64,000 bases of DNA from Pseudoalteromonas shioyasakiensis (lineage in GTDB: Bacteria > Pseudomonadota > Gammaproteobacteria > Enterobacterales > Alteromonadaceae), in the NCBI RefSeq assembly GCF_001550135.1, contig NZ_LRUE01000015.1:620001-684000 (forward strand). Reading direction: 5' to 3'. Of the stretch, positions 25,346 through 35,239 are shown one piece after another. Made by a program: the position numbers and the translations under genes. Numbering within the stretch: position 1 is the first letter of the stretch; each line of letters opens with the position of its first letter. The notes beneath the pieces are model-generated. The model was given only the letters and a program-made list of their open reading frames with translations, was not told where the DNA came from and ran no database searches.

Positions 25346-26006
25346 GTTCTGGTTTGCGATGAGAATAAACACGATAGGTCAAGGCAAGTAAAATACAAAT
25401 AGCACTAGGCACATAAAGCGCCGCAAAGCTCATTTTTGCAAATAACCATGCCCCTGCTAAGCCGCCAAAAATAAACCCTAAAATGATTAGGCCGAACAGT
25501 TTAGCCTTACGTTTATCAAGTGCCTCGCCACGTAAAACGCGACCAAACATAATACCTAAATCAGTGAAGATACCCGTTACATGGGTGGTACGAACAATTG
25601 CACCACTGTAAGTTGTTGCTAAGGCGTTTTGTAAACCACATGCCGCAGAGGCCAAAAAGTGCCCGTAACCCGAGCCATTAAACAATAACCAAAGTGCGCC
25701 CAGTAAAAGCCCTGCTTCAATCAATAATGCCGTGTCGTAATGACGACCTAGTTTAAGTGCTGAACTATGCAACAAGAACCCAGCAATACCAGACCCAACT
25801 AAAAATGACAGTAATACACCTAATAAATGTAAAGCATCAAGGCTATTGCCATGCATGAGGTCTGCGCCAAGCAAGGTTGCAGTTCCTGATAAATGGGATA
25901 CCGCTTGATGCTCAAAGCTAAGTAAACCAACCGCATTCACACACCCAGCCACCAGCGCCAAAATAAATGCGCCAATCTCAACCCATTTTGGTAACTTAGA
26001 AATCAC
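25335..26006 (-). CDS. YoaK/DUF1275 family membrane protein
   Basis: 223 aa inner-membrane protein with about six transmembrane segments. DUF1275 features are the N-terminal GCVNAVGLLSF, SHLSGTATLLG, and the central CGLQNALATTYSGAIVRTTHVTGIFTDLG. The biochemical function of the family is not settled. GTG start with AAGGCG upstream. Convergent overlap of 11 bp with the AraC gene. Confidence 0.88.
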   Translation of the reverse strand: MISKLPKWVEIGAFILALVAGCVNAVGLLSFEHQAVSHLSGTATLLGADLMHGNSLDALHLLGVLLSFLVGSGIAGFLLHSSALKLGRHYDTALLIEAGLLLGALWLLFNGSGYGHFLASAACGLQNALATTYSGAIVRTTHVTGIFTDLGIMFGRVLRGEALDKRKAKLFGLIILGFIFGGLAGAWLFAKMSFAALYVPSAICILLALTYRVYSHRKPELNG

Positions 26007-26113
26007 TCACTATTCGCCTTTTTCTCACACTCGTACTCATTCTTTTATGGTACGCCTATTTTTATGACTAAAAACACTTTTTTTCGACTCTTTATATGGT
26101 AATTTACCATTAA

Positions 26114-26127
26114 GTAAATCGATTAAG
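26114..26127. promoter_or_regulatory. LacI operator (sucrose regulon), site 1
   Basis: GTAAATCGATTAAG, an imperfect copy of the 14-bp palindrome CTTAATCGATTAAG, ends 8 bp before the LacI start codon and would allow autorepression. Confidence 0.7.
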
Positions 26128-26135
26128 AACCTACA

Positions 26136-27167
26136 ATGACAAAGCCAAAAACTTGGACGCTAAAAAGTATTGCCAAAGAGTTAGGCGTTTCAAATGCCAC
26201 CGTATCAAATGCGTTTAATCGTCCTGATCAATTATCGAAAGCACGCCGCGAAGAAATTTTGGCGGCCTGTAAAAAGCTCGGCTATTATGGCCCAAACAAG
26301 GCGGCGCAATCATTACGCCGAGGCACCTTTAATATTGTTGCCCTAGTGCTACCAGACAGCGTGGAATATATGGTCTCAGATCCGGTTGCTAGCAGCTTTA
26401 TGCGCGGTGTATCGGCGGTGCTCGAAAAAAATGGCATTAATCTTTTATTATTTTCAGGTAACAACGATAACCTAAATAGCGTAGTCGATTTTGTTGATGG
26501 CTTTATTTGTTATGGTCGCCCACGCAATAAACAACTTGTTGAACAGTTAAAACAGGTTGCCAAACATGTGGTAACGGTTGATTTTAACATCGGTCGTGAT
26601 GCCTCTGTAAACGTAAATAACCAACAAGCCAGTTTCGATATTGCCAAGCATGCACTACAAAAAAATGATGATCGGGTTGCTATTTTAGGCCTGCGCTTAC
26701 TCGATAACGACGTATTATGCCGAGTATACGAACATCATGAATTTGAAGCCGGCCAGTCGATTGCTCATCAACGGCTGCGTGGTTATCACCAAGCAATCAG
26801 CGATGCTGACATCACCCTGGGTGATGATAGAACATGGAATATTCCTGAAAGCAGCGAGCGCTATGCCAGCATTGCCGCCAAAGAAGCGCTTAGCAGCACA
26901 CCAAGACCAAACGTACTGTTGTGCATGAGTGATTTAATCGCCCTTGCCGCCATGCGCGAAGCATTAAAAATGGGCTTATCGATTCCTGAAGATGTCAGAA
27001 TTGTTGGTTTTGATGGCATAGATGAAGGCCAACGATTTGTGCCAAAACTCACAACTGTCCATCAAAATAGCGAAGAAAAAGGCCGCATTGCTGCGACCTT
27101 GTTTCTATCGAAAGAGCAGCAAACAGCCGAAATCGACTATCAACTGCAATTGGGTCAAAGTAGTTAA
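26136..27167 (+). CDS. LacI-family repressor of the sucrose locus
   Basis: 343 aa. The HTH is at residues about 8-55 (WTLKSIAKELGVSNATVSNAFNRPDQLS), followed by a periplasmic-binding-like effector domain with FDGIDEGQRFVPKLTTVHQN near the C-terminus. It converges on the sucrose phosphorylase gene, the two stops overlapping by 4 bp. The same palindrome occurs before this gene, between phosphorylase and permease, and before the TonB receptor, so it most likely represses all four in the absence of sucrose or a breakdown product. Confidence 0.88.
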   Translation: MTKPKTWTLKSIAKELGVSNATVSNAFNRPDQLSKARREEILAACKKLGYYGPNKAAQSLRRGTFNIVALVLPDSVEYMVSDPVASSFMRGVSAVLEKNGINLLLFSGNNDNLNSVVDFVDGFICYGRPRNKQLVEQLKQVAKHVVTVDFNIGRDASVNVNNQQASFDIAKHALQKNDDRVAILGLRLLDNDVLCRVYEHHEFEAGQSIAHQRLRGYHQAISDADITLGDDRTWNIPESSERYASIAAKEALSSTPRPNVLLCMSDLIALAAMREALKMGLSIPEDVRIVGFDGIDEGQRFVPKLTTVHQNSEEKGRIAATLFLSKEQQTAEIDYQLQLGQSS

Positions 27168-28636
27168 GCTAAAAAGTCAGCCAAATTAACAATGCTTTGT
27201 TCGCCGTCTCGGTGATCGACAATGATCACTTCGCGGCTAGCAAAGTCAACTTTTAACTCGATTGAGCTGGTATCATCATGCCAGCTTAAACGACACACAC
27301 TGCCTTCACCTTTCGCAATAAACTCACCGTTAAATGCTGGGTGCTCATTACGTAATTGAATTAGCTTGATTAAACCTTTCACCACAGGTTTAGCAAGCGC
27401 AGCATCAATGTCTTGCGCATTTAAATAAGGGCGATTGATATCACGACCTACATTGGTGCGAGCTAATAATTCCATATCGTTTTCACAAGCGAACAGGCCA
27501 CCATAATAAACTTGTGGAATACCTGGCGCGAAGAACTGAATCGCACGCGCTAATAAGTAATCAAAGTCATCTGCGCCCAATGCATTGTAATATGTGCAGT
27601 TAACTTGATATAAATCGACATTACTTGCTGCTGCACCAGTTGCTAAGCGGCTTTGCCCTTCACTCTTTTCGTGAATGGTTTCAACCAAGTTATCAATTTG
27701 CGCTGCGTTTAATAGACCCGGTTTATCACCCATTGGGCCTGCGTCAATGATGCCAATGCCATCATGGGTATCGAGTACCGTTAAACAGTTTCGCGGCGAA
27801 ATAGTTAACCAATTCAGTAAAGCTTGCGCATCATTGCTAAACAAGCTGTGTAAAATAAGGGGTGGTAAAGCAAAGTCATAAACCATATTTACACGCTTTG
27901 CTACTTCAACCTGAGTCTGGAAATGGCTGTGGATCTCGGCAATGGTTTCCATACCCGCTTCATTAGCTTGTGCCGAAAGCTTATTTAAATACTCAAATGT
28001 TTCATCCAACATAAAGCAGTTTGTGCCAGCTTCTTTAATCGCATAGCCTGCCGCATCTAAACGAATAATGTTGACATTATTATCAGCAAACTTGCCAAGC
28101 ACCGTATTTAAATACTCGATACCCGCTGTTGATTTCACATTAATATCAATTTGGTTATCGGTAAATGTAGTCCAAAAATCATAGGTTTGGCCATCACCAC
28201 ACGCAATAGGTGTAAAGCAGCTACCCGGACGCGGACGGTAAATCGCTTGTTGCTCAACCTCAGACATGCCATTTGGGAATACATCGTCTTTAGTTAAAAA
28301 TAAATCCCAAAATTCAGATTGCTTGCCTTTAGCGAGTACATCTTTAAATTGGAAAGATTGTGCTGAAACGTGGTTAACAATTAAGTCAGCCATAAGGTCA
28401 TAGTTTGCACCAAGCACGTTAATATCGTCCCAGCCACCAAGACGCGAGTCTACTTCACTATGATCAATAGGATCAAAGCCAGCATCACTGCCATCAATCG
28501 GATTATAAAATGGCAACAAATGTACACCTGCAAACACATTGTTAAGTGGGCCATTTAATAAATTACTTAATTCATCAATACCTTGACCAGTAATACGGTC
28601 TGCGTAGGTGATTAATTGCACTTTATTGTTGATCAT
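27164..28636 (-). CDS. Sucrose phosphorylase (GH13_18)
   Basis: 490 aa cytoplasmic enzyme that splits sucrose with phosphate into glucose 1-phosphate and fructose. Length and sequence follow Bifidobacterium sucrose phosphorylase: KVQLITYADRI at the start, LPFYNPIDGSDAGFDPIDH, nucleophile Asp about 194 in RLDAAGY, acid/base Glu about 234 in IAEIHSH, and stabilising Asp about 292 in LDTHDGIG. ATG at 28636 matches the family start; the longer frame runs back through the operator. The divergent MFS gene is likely its permease. Sucrose-6-phosphate as substrate is a less likely alternative because no PTS is present. Confidence 0.92.
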   Translation of the reverse strand: MINNKVQLITYADRITGQGIDELSNLLNGPLNNVFAGVHLLPFYNPIDGSDAGFDPIDHSEVDSRLGGWDDINVLGANYDLMADLIVNHVSAQSFQFKDVLAKGKQSEFWDLFLTKDDVFPNGMSEVEQQAIYRPRPGSCFTPIACGDGQTYDFWTTFTDNQIDINVKSTAGIEYLNTVLGKFADNNVNIIRLDAAGYAIKEAGTNCFMLDETFEYLNKLSAQANEAGMETIAEIHSHFQTQVEVAKRVNMVYDFALPPLILHSLFSNDAQALLNWLTISPRNCLTVLDTHDGIGIIDAGPMGDKPGLLNAAQIDNLVETIHEKSEGQSRLATGAAASNVDLYQVNCTYYNALGADDFDYLLARAIQFFAPGIPQVYYGGLFACENDMELLARTNVGRDINRPYLNAQDIDAALAKPVVKGLIKLIQLRNEHPAFNGEFIAKGEGSVCRLSWHDDTSSIELKVDFASREVIIVDHRDGEQSIVNLADFLA

Positions 28637-28658
28637 AATTGTTAATACCAAGTTGAAA

Positions 28659-28672
28659 CTTAATCGATTAAG
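28659..28672. promoter_or_regulatory. LacI operator (sucrose regulon), site 2
   Basis: CTTAATCGATTAAG, a perfect 14-bp palindrome, lies 22 bp upstream of the phosphorylase start in the divergent region shared with the MFS permease. Confidence 0.8.
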
Positions 28673-28774
28673 ATATATCTTTAACCACGACAGCAAATTA
28701 TTCAAGCAGTTTTTATAGTTTTTATACACTAATATACATAGTAAAGGCGCAGACCTTTCGGTGGGGATACAACA

Positions 28775-29995
28775 ATGAATAGAACACACGATCCTTTGCA
28801 AACCATTAGATGGCTGACATACATGATGTTTTTTATGTTTGCGATGACCTCTGATGCGGTTGGTATGATCATTCCTGAGCTTATCGAAGAATTTAATTTA
28901 AGCATGACCCAAGCCAGTGCTTTCCATTATGCACCTATGGCACTTATTGCATTCAGCGGCCTATTTTTAGGATTTCTTGCCGACAGTTTTGGTCGCAAGC
29001 AAACCATCATGCTGGGACTCGGCATATTCACCATTTGTTGTTTTCTGTTCGCCGTTAGCAGTAGTTTTAGTATATTTGTAGTGCTGCTTAGCTGTATTGG
29101 TCTTGCAATTGGGTTATTTAAAACCGGTGCTTTGGCGCTGTTAGGTGATATTTCTAAAAACAATTTAGAGCACACAAAAACCATGAATTTGGTCGAAGGC
29201 TTTTTTGGTGTTGGCGCCATTGTAGGCCCTGCACTTGTCAGCTTTTTAATCACCCAACAGGTAAGCTGGACCTACCTTTACGTTATCGCTGGGGTTTTAT
29301 GCTTAATTTTAACCTTAATTGCTTGGCGTGCAGATTACCCTAAACCTAAAAAGCTTGAAGAACACGCAAAACCGGCCTCTCTTGCAACCACCATGAGTAT
29401 GATGAAAAACCCATATGCACTGGGTTTTTCATTAGCGATTGCCCTTTATGTTGCAACCGAAGTGGCTATTTACGTGTGGATGCCTACTCTACTTGGCGAT
29501 TACAACGGCCCTTGGCAATTACTGGCAACCTATGCACTGACTTTATTTTTCATATTACGCGCTGCTGGGCGTTTCTTAGCGGTGTGGCTGCTGAACCACT
29601 TCAGCTGGCAAGCAGCAATGCTGTATTTAAGCTTAGGAATTGCACTGTGTTATTTAGGCTTAATCTTCGGTGGTGTTGACTGGGCGGTATTCTTACTCCC
29701 TTTATCAGGGCTATTCATGTCGATGATCTACCCAACCTTAAACTCAAAAGGTATTTCTTGCTTTGCGGTGCAACAGCACGGTGCAGTTGCTGGGGTTATT
29801 TTGTTTTTTACTGCCCTTTCTGCGGCAGCAGGCCCATTATTAATGGGTGTGATCAGTGACTACTTTGGCCACATTCGTTACGGCTTTTATCTCGCAACAG
29901 GTTTCGCATGTATACTGTTTTTAGCCATGCTATATAACTACTTACGAAACCCTGCTGAGCAAGCTTTAGCGCAGCACAGTGCATTAAGCCACTAA
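28775..29995 (+). CDS. MFS sugar permease, probably sucrose
   Basis: 406 aa inner-membrane transporter with 12 predicted transmembrane segments. MFS signature GFLADSFGRKQTIMLG lies between TM2 and TM3 (about 68-83). Layout and sequence style are like FucP/FHS-type sugar:proton symporters (GFFGVGAIVGPALVSFL). GGGGATACAACA precedes the ATG. Its place between sucrose phosphorylase and a TonB receptor, with the shared operator, makes sucrose the likely cargo; this is inference from context. Confidence 0.87.
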   Translation: MNRTHDPLQTIRWLTYMMFFMFAMTSDAVGMIIPELIEEFNLSMTQASAFHYAPMALIAFSGLFLGFLADSFGRKQTIMLGLGIFTICCFLFAVSSSFSIFVVLLSCIGLAIGLFKTGALALLGDISKNNLEHTKTMNLVEGFFGVGAIVGPALVSFLITQQVSWTYLYVIAGVLCLILTLIAWRADYPKPKKLEEHAKPASLATTMSMMKNPYALGFSLAIALYVATEVAIYVWMPTLLGDYNGPWQLLATYALTLFFILRAAGRFLAVWLLNHFSWQAAMLYLSLGIALCYLGLIFGGVDWAVFLLPLSGLFMSMIYPTLNSKGISCFAVQQHGAVAGVILFFTALSAAAGPLLMGVISDYFGHIRYGFYLATGFACILFLAMLYNYLRNPAEQALAQHSALSH

Positions 29996-30086
29996 ATAAA
30001 AATCGTTAAAAATCAATTATCGAACATAAATTGTGCAAGTTTTTCGCTAAAAAGACTTGCACTGTGTAAAATTATTGTTATCTTTA

Positions 30087-30100
30087 CTTAATCGATTAAG
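30087..30100. promoter_or_regulatory. LacI operator (sucrose regulon), site 3
   Basis: CTTAATCGATTAAG, identical to site 2, 47 bp upstream of the TonB receptor start. Confidence 0.8.
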
Positions 30101-30147
30101 ATAGCAATTTAGACAACAAACCATCTGGGATTGAGACGAGGCACATT

Positions 30148-32547
30148 ATGACAACACACAAACATGCCCTTTATACATTAAGCGCGCTTGCATTAGCAGT
30201 AAGCCAAAACTTACACGCAGAAGAGCAAGCACAACCTGAGGCTAAAAAAAGCGGCCTTGAAACTATCGTTGTAACCGGTGTACCACGCCGAACAACCATC
30301 ATGGCATCAAGCTCATCGGTTAGCAGTGTTACATTAGCTGAAATTGAAGTATCAACACCTCGTTCTACTGCAGAAGCATTTAGAACAATCCCGGGTGTTC
30401 GTTCAGAATCAACTGGTGGTGAAGGTAACGCAAATATCGCGGTACGTGGTTTACCGGTTGCATCGGGCGGTGCTAAATTCTTGCAACTACAAGAAGATGG
30501 CTTACCTGTAATGCAGTTTGGCGATATTGCCTTTGGTAATGCAGACATTTTCATGCGCTTAGATTCAACAGTGCAAAGTGTTGAATCAATCCGTGGTGGC
30601 TCAGCATCAACAGCAGCAAGTGATGCCCCAGGTGGTATCATCAACTTTATTTCAAAAACGGGTGAGAACGAATCAGGCAGTGTATCGACCACGGTAGGCC
30701 TTGATTATGATTCAATTCGTACAGACTTTGAGTATGGTACTTACCTAAACGACAGTGTGCGCTATCACATTGGTGGCTTTGTTCGCCAAGGTGAAGGCCC
30801 ACGTGAAACCGGATATACATCAAATAAAGGTGGCCAAATTAAGGCAAACCTAACCAAAGAATTTGATGCTGGTTATGTTCGTGTTTACTTTAAACACCTC
30901 GATGATAAGAGCGTAGGTTACCTACCTATGCCTATGTACTCAGATGGTGATTCAATCCCAGGTTTCGATGCACAATCAGATACGCCGCATTCAGCGCTTT
31001 TCACACAAACTCTACGTTTAAATGGTGATAACCAAATCAGCACAGGCGATATGACCGACGGTATGAACCCAGTTGTTACCTCAGTGGGTTTTGAAGCAGC
31101 ATTTGATTTAGAGAACGACTGGCGCATCGAAAACCGCTTTAGAACATCATCAGTAAGCGGTAACTTTATTTCTCTTATTCCAGCTGAAGTCGCATCTGCA
31201 AGCTCTATCGCTTCTAGTATTGCTGGTGATGGTGCATCGCTTGTTTATGCAAATGGTGGCTCAGCAGGCGAAGCTTACGGCGATGACGATTTAGCAATGC
31301 GTATTCACACATTCGATGTAACGCTAAATGACATGGGTTCAATTGTTAATGATCTTAAGTTAACTAAGTCGTTCTCTGATGAAACTAGCGTTACCTTTGG
31401 TTACTTTGCATCAAGCCAATCGATTGATATGTCGTGGCTTTGGAACTCATATGTTATGGAGCTAAAAGGCGACAACGCTGCATTACTTGACGTTTACGCT
31501 TCGAATGGCGACAGCTATTCAGATAATGGCTTGTACGCTTATGGTACACCTTACTGGGGTAACTGCTGTCAACGTAACTACGATACAGAGTACGAAACTC
31601 GCGCACCTTACATTAACTTAGCCACTAAGTTTGGCGATTTAAGCATTGATGCAAGTGCTCGCTATGATTCAGGTGAAGCGCGTGGTAACTACGCAGGTGC
31701 AGTAACATCAACAATTGATATGAATGGCGACGGTACCATCTCAATTCCTGAACAAAATGTTGTTGGTATTGATAACGCTAACCCAAGCATTGTTAACTAC
31801 GACTGGCACTACAGCTCATACTCAATTGGTGCAAACTACCAAATTGATCCAAGCTTTGCGACTTTTGCCCGTTTAAGTAAAGGCGGCCGCGCAAATGCAG
31901 ACCGCTTACTATTCGGTAAAGTTGAAGCAGATGGTTCGGTTGCCGAAGCCGATGCAATTGATGAAGTAAACCAATACGAAATCGGTGTGAAAAAACGTTT
32001 TGATTCGCTATCAGTATTTGCAACAGCATTCTACGCAGAAACTGAAGAGCAAAACTTCGAAGCAACATCACAAAAATTCTTCGACCGCGAGTACGAAGCA
32101 AAAGGTATTGAGGTTGAATCAACCTACTACGTAGGTGATTGGGATTTCCGTGGTAACTTTACTTGGACAGACGCAGAAATTGCTAAAGATGCGTTATCAC
32201 CAGAGTTAGTCGGTAATACACCTCGTCGTCAAGCTGACCTTATTTACTCATTAATGGCAACTTACAACTTTGACAAAGGTGCTGCTGGTCTGAGCTTTAT
32301 TGGTACAACAGATGCTTACGCACAAGACAGTAACGACCTTGAGTTTGATGGCTACACACAAGTGAATGGTTTTGTAAGTTACAATCTATCTGAAAACTTA
32401 AGTCTATCGCTTAACGTGAACAACCTGTTCGACACCGTAGGTATCACCGAAGCAGAAGAAGGCTCAGTACCTGATAACGACATTATCCGTGCCCGTACTA
32501 TTAACGGCCGTACAACGTCGCTTACTTTAAAATATTCTTTCTTTTAA
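30148..32547 (+). CDS. TonB-dependent receptor, probably sucrose uptake
   Basis: 799 aa outer-membrane receptor. Signal peptide to about residue 24 (LHA-EEQ), TonB box LETIVVTG (about 37-44), plug domain with EAFRTIPGVRSES, NIAVRGLPV and VESIRGGSASTAASDAPGGIINFISKTG, then a barrel ending in LKYSFF. The operator shared with sucrose phosphorylase points to sucrose or related oligosaccharides, as for SuxA of Xanthomonas. Its own terminator follows. Substrate is inferred from regulation, not from residues. Confidence 0.88.
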   Translation: MTTHKHALYTLSALALAVSQNLHAEEQAQPEAKKSGLETIVVTGVPRRTTIMASSSSVSSVTLAEIEVSTPRSTAEAFRTIPGVRSESTGGEGNANIAVRGLPVASGGAKFLQLQEDGLPVMQFGDIAFGNADIFMRLDSTVQSVESIRGGSASTAASDAPGGIINFISKTGENESGSVSTTVGLDYDSIRTDFEYGTYLNDSVRYHIGGFVRQGEGPRETGYTSNKGGQIKANLTKEFDAGYVRVYFKHLDDKSVGYLPMPMYSDGDSIPGFDAQSDTPHSALFTQTLRLNGDNQISTGDMTDGMNPVVTSVGFEAAFDLENDWRIENRFRTSSVSGNFISLIPAEVASASSIASSIAGDGASLVYANGGSAGEAYGDDDLAMRIHTFDVTLNDMGSIVNDLKLTKSFSDETSVTFGYFASSQSIDMSWLWNSYVMELKGDNAALLDVYASNGDSYSDNGLYAYGTPYWGNCCQRNYDTEYETRAPYINLATKFGDLSIDASARYDSGEARGNYAGAVTSTIDMNGDGTISIPEQNVVGIDNANPSIVNYDWHYSSYSIGANYQIDPSFATFARLSKGGRANADRLLFGKVEADGSVAEADAIDEVNQYEIGVKKRFDSLSVFATAFYAETEEQNFEATSQKFFDREYEAKGIEVESTYYVGDWDFRGNFTWTDAEIAKDALSPELVGNTPRRQADLIYSLMATYNFDKGAAGLSFIGTTDAYAQDSNDLEFDGYTQVNGFVSYNLSENLSLSLNVNNLFDTVGITEAEEGSVPDNDIIRARTINGRTTSLTLKYSFF

Positions 32548-32564
32548 CTCTCCTCCCTCGTTTT

Positions 32565-32588
32565 AGCCCAGTTTTTACTGGGCTTTTT
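32565..32588 (+). terminator. Terminator of TonB receptor gene
   Basis: AGCCCAGT / ACTGGGCT with a 4-nt loop, followed by TTTT. Confidence 0.88.
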
Positions 32589-32731
32589 CGGCTTTAATAA
32601 CCAGCTTTTCTACTACACTTAATTAAATAGTCGTAATTACCACCATTCTAATAAAAAACACTGATAATAAGTTAATACTTTGATCTATAATCAGCATGGG
32701 TAGGTATTAACCATATAAATTAGGAACATAC

Positions 32732-33817
32732 ATGTTTGTCTCTAGCAAAAGCCACTCTTTACTCCAAGATCAATACAACGCGCTATTAGCTGAAGTTGAG
32801 GCACTTAAAGCCGACAATCACGTATTACGTGACGAAAACGAACGCTTAGAAGCAAAATTACATCAGCAAGCTGATGATGCAGACCAACTGTTCCTTGCCA
32901 ACTTATTGAATAGTTCGATTGAATGTATCACGCAAATTGAGGGGGTACGCCAAACTGTACTCGACTCATACCTTGTTATCGAAGAAGAAAGCCAAGTTAC
33001 TTTACAAATAAGCCAACTATTAAACGACTCAAATAATGCCCTGCAACATATTGTCAGTGAAATGGCGAGTATGGCAGGCAAAATGGGCAGCATGACCAGT
33101 AACATTACGGGTCTGTCTGATATGGCCGATAGCATCAACACCTTTGTATCAACCATCTCTAAAATCTCTGATCAAACCAACTTACTTGCGCTAAATGCCG
33201 CAATCGAAGCTGCCCGTGCTGGCGAGGCAGGTCGTGGGTTTAGCGTTGTTGCCGACGAAGTTCGTACACTTGCAACCAACACCAATAAATCAGCCCAAGA
33301 AGTATCTGATCTAGTAAAAGAGATCATCAATAAAACTGGCGAAACGGTGACCTCTGTTGAAGATATCCAGCAAAATAACACTCAGCTTTCAACCAGTTTT
33401 GATACGCTAAACAATGACTATGGTTCTATCATGAATCACTGTAGCTCAATGAAAGAAACCATTATTAATGCAGCTACACGCTCATTTGTGCAAACCGTAA
33501 AACTAGATCATATTGTTTGGAAAGGTGAAGTTTACTCAGTTGCCAATGGCACAAGTAATAAGTCGATTGATGACTTTTCAGATCACACCATGTGCCGATT
33601 AGGTAAATGGTATAATTCAGAGCAATCAAATGGCTTCAAACAACACAATGCTTATCGTCAATTAGAAGAGCCACATCGTGAAGTTCATCGCAATGGTGTT
33701 GAAGCGTTAGTCATGCTGCAAACTGGCAATAAAGACGCAGCGATTAATCACATTAATAAGATGGAAGCAGCCAGTGAACGAGTCATGCATTTACTAGATC
33801 AAATCGCTAATGGCTAA
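32732..33817 (+). CDS. Soluble methyl-accepting chemotaxis protein with C-terminal CZB domain
   Basis: 361 aa, no membrane segment. Residues about 10-50 form a coiled coil ([26 protein letters not shown]). The signalling hairpin lies at about 130-185 with the conserved tip [24 protein letters not shown]. The C-terminal chemoreceptor zinc-binding (CZB) domain at about 255-355 has [20 protein letters not shown] and EPHREVH, giving the expected 3-His/1-Cys zinc ligands. TlpD-type receptors of this design sense oxidants such as HOCl or zinc. AGGAAC precedes the ATG. It has its own terminator. Confidence 0.9.
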   Translation: MFVSSKSHSLLQDQYNALLAEVEALKADNHVLRDENERLEAKLHQQADDADQLFLANLLNSSIECITQIEGVRQTVLDSYLVIEEESQVTLQISQLLNDSNNALQHIVSEMASMAGKMGSMTSNITGLSDMADSINTFVSTISKISDQTNLLALNAAIEAARAGEAGRGFSVVADEVRTLATNTNKSAQEVSDLVKEIINKTGETVTSVEDIQQNNTQLSTSFDTLNNDYGSIMNHCSSMKETIINAATRSFVQTVKLDHIVWKGEVYSVANGTSNKSIDDFSDHTMCRLGKWYNSEQSNGFKQHNAYRQLEEPHREVHRNGVEALVMLQTGNKDAAINHINKMEAASERVMHLLDQIANG

Positions 33818-33843
33818 TAGCTAATGATTAGTTACTCATAATC

Positions 33844-33873
33844 AAAAAACCGAGCTACGATGCTCGGTTTTTT
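33844..33873. terminator. Bidirectional terminator
   Basis: AAAAAACCGAGC / GCTCGGTTTTTT with a 6-nt loop between the chemoreceptor and the convergent MFS gene. Confidence 0.9.
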
Positions 33874-33888
33874 ATCTATTTAAGCTAG

Positions 33889-35100
33889 TTATTCAACTAG
33901 GCCTTCTTGCAGTACTGGCATAACAGCTCCTTGCTGCTCTTGGCGCTTTACATAGCTAAACAACATTAAGCAGCCAAGGGCTAAACTTGCAGCTAGCATA
34001 GAGCCAAGGGTTGCAAACCTAAAACTATAAAACTGTGCAACAACCCCTGCTGCCCCTGCCCCGCACATAACACCCAGTTTAATGGCGTTCGTATAAAACG
34101 CTGAGGTAAACCCTATTCGCTCGGGAAGCTGATCTTGTAAGACGGTTAAGCCAATGCCCGCAAAAATACCGTAAAATAGCCCATTTAAAACTTGCAACGC
34201 GATTAAGTGCCATACTTGGCTGGCAAAAAACACCCCTAAATAAAATACAATTGCACAACAAAATGCCACTGCAAGCATCGCAACTTTATTGTATTTTTTA
34301 GCAAGCTTTGCCCCATACAGCATGATAGGAATTTCTAACAGTGCCACTACCCCCATAAACAGCCCGGGTGTATGTTCAGCAAACCCTAGTTCTGTAATGC
34401 TATAAAGCGGCAGTGCCGATGAATACATAATATTACCCGTTGAACCAAGCATAATAGCTAAGCCCAGCAACCAAAATGATAAACTCGTTGCGGCTGCAGG
34501 CTCTCTGCCATTTTGCGATTTTTGAGCGCTGTAGTCAGGAATAAACTTAAATGCAAAGATAAGTGCAACCAAGGCACACACCGCAGCAAAGTAAAACGAG
34601 CGGCTAAACTCGCCTCCAGCGGCTAATAAATAACCAAGCGGCGGGCCGCCGACCCAAGCAAAGGAAATAGCAGCACGTAAACGGGAATTAAAACTGGTAA
34701 TGTCGATGTTCTGTTGACGCCCAGCCCATTGTCTTGCCACGGTCATCATTTGCGGAATTGCCGCATTGCCCATCGCAAGAAACAACACGCCTGCGAGCAA
34801 TACTTGCCAAAATGCAGTGGCATTCGCAAAGGTCACTAACGCACACACCATACCTGATACAGCCACCATAAATAACTTTCGCGCACTGGTGCCTTGATCA
34901 GCCATGCCACCTAACCACTGACTAATAACTAACCCAGTAATGGTGACCGCCACCATATAAACACCTAAATACACGGGCGGTGTTTGCAACCCTTCGACAA
35001 TGAATAAGCTCATCAATGGGTTAACAAATGCCCCCATTAACCCGGTTAGCATACTTAGAAGAATAAAAATTACACCATGCTGTTTCAGCAATGCTTTCAC
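33889..35100 (-). CDS. MFS sugar efflux transporter, SetA family
   Basis: 403 aa, 12 predicted transmembrane segments. The SetA-group features are FNSRLRAAISFAWVGGPPLGYLLA in the middle and a short FINPLMSLF-like first helix (GAFVNPLMSLFIVEGL). SetA proteins export small sugars and analogues. GTG start at 35100 with GGGG upstream; an alternative start is not obvious. It stands alone between a chemoreceptor and a subtilase, so the physiological substrate is unknown. Confidence 0.85.
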   Translation of the reverse strand: MKALLKQHGVIFILLSMLTGLMGAFVNPLMSLFIVEGLQTPPVYLGVYMVAVTITGLVISQWLGGMADQGTSARKLFMVAVSGMVCALVTFANATAFWQVLLAGVLFLAMGNAAIPQMMTVARQWAGRQQNIDITSFNSRLRAAISFAWVGGPPLGYLLAAGGEFSRSFYFAAVCALVALIFAFKFIPDYSAQKSQNGREPAAATSLSFWLLGLAIMLGSTGNIMYSSALPLYSITELGFAEHTPGLFMGVVALLEIPIMLYGAKLAKKYNKVAMLAVAFCCAIVFYLGVFFASQVWHLIALQVLNGLFYGIFAGIGLTVLQDQLPERIGFTSAFYTNAIKLGVMCGAGAAGVVAQFYSFRFATLGSMLAASLALGCLMLFSYVKRQEQQGAVMPVLQEGLVE

Positions 35101-35191
35101 TCACAACCCCACATTAATACGACACGTGAACAGATATTTAAAGGGCGCAAATTATACACAGTTTTAGCGAAAACTTCATTTTGTAATACAA

Positions 35192-35223
35192 ATAAAAAAA
35201 GCCCAGTGGGGAAACTGGGCTTT
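35192..35223 (-). terminator. Terminator of subtilase gene
   Basis: AAAGCCCAGT / ACTGGGCTTT with a 6-nt loop and a long T-run on the minus strand, 17 bp past the subtilase stop. Confidence 0.88.
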
Positions 35224-35239
35224 GAGCAGTGAAACAATG

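Noticed and set aside
30171..30692. 173-codon minus-strand frame inside the sucrose TonB receptor
   Set aside because: Shadow of the receptor gene. The plus-strand protein is a full TonB receptor and the antisense product matches nothing known.
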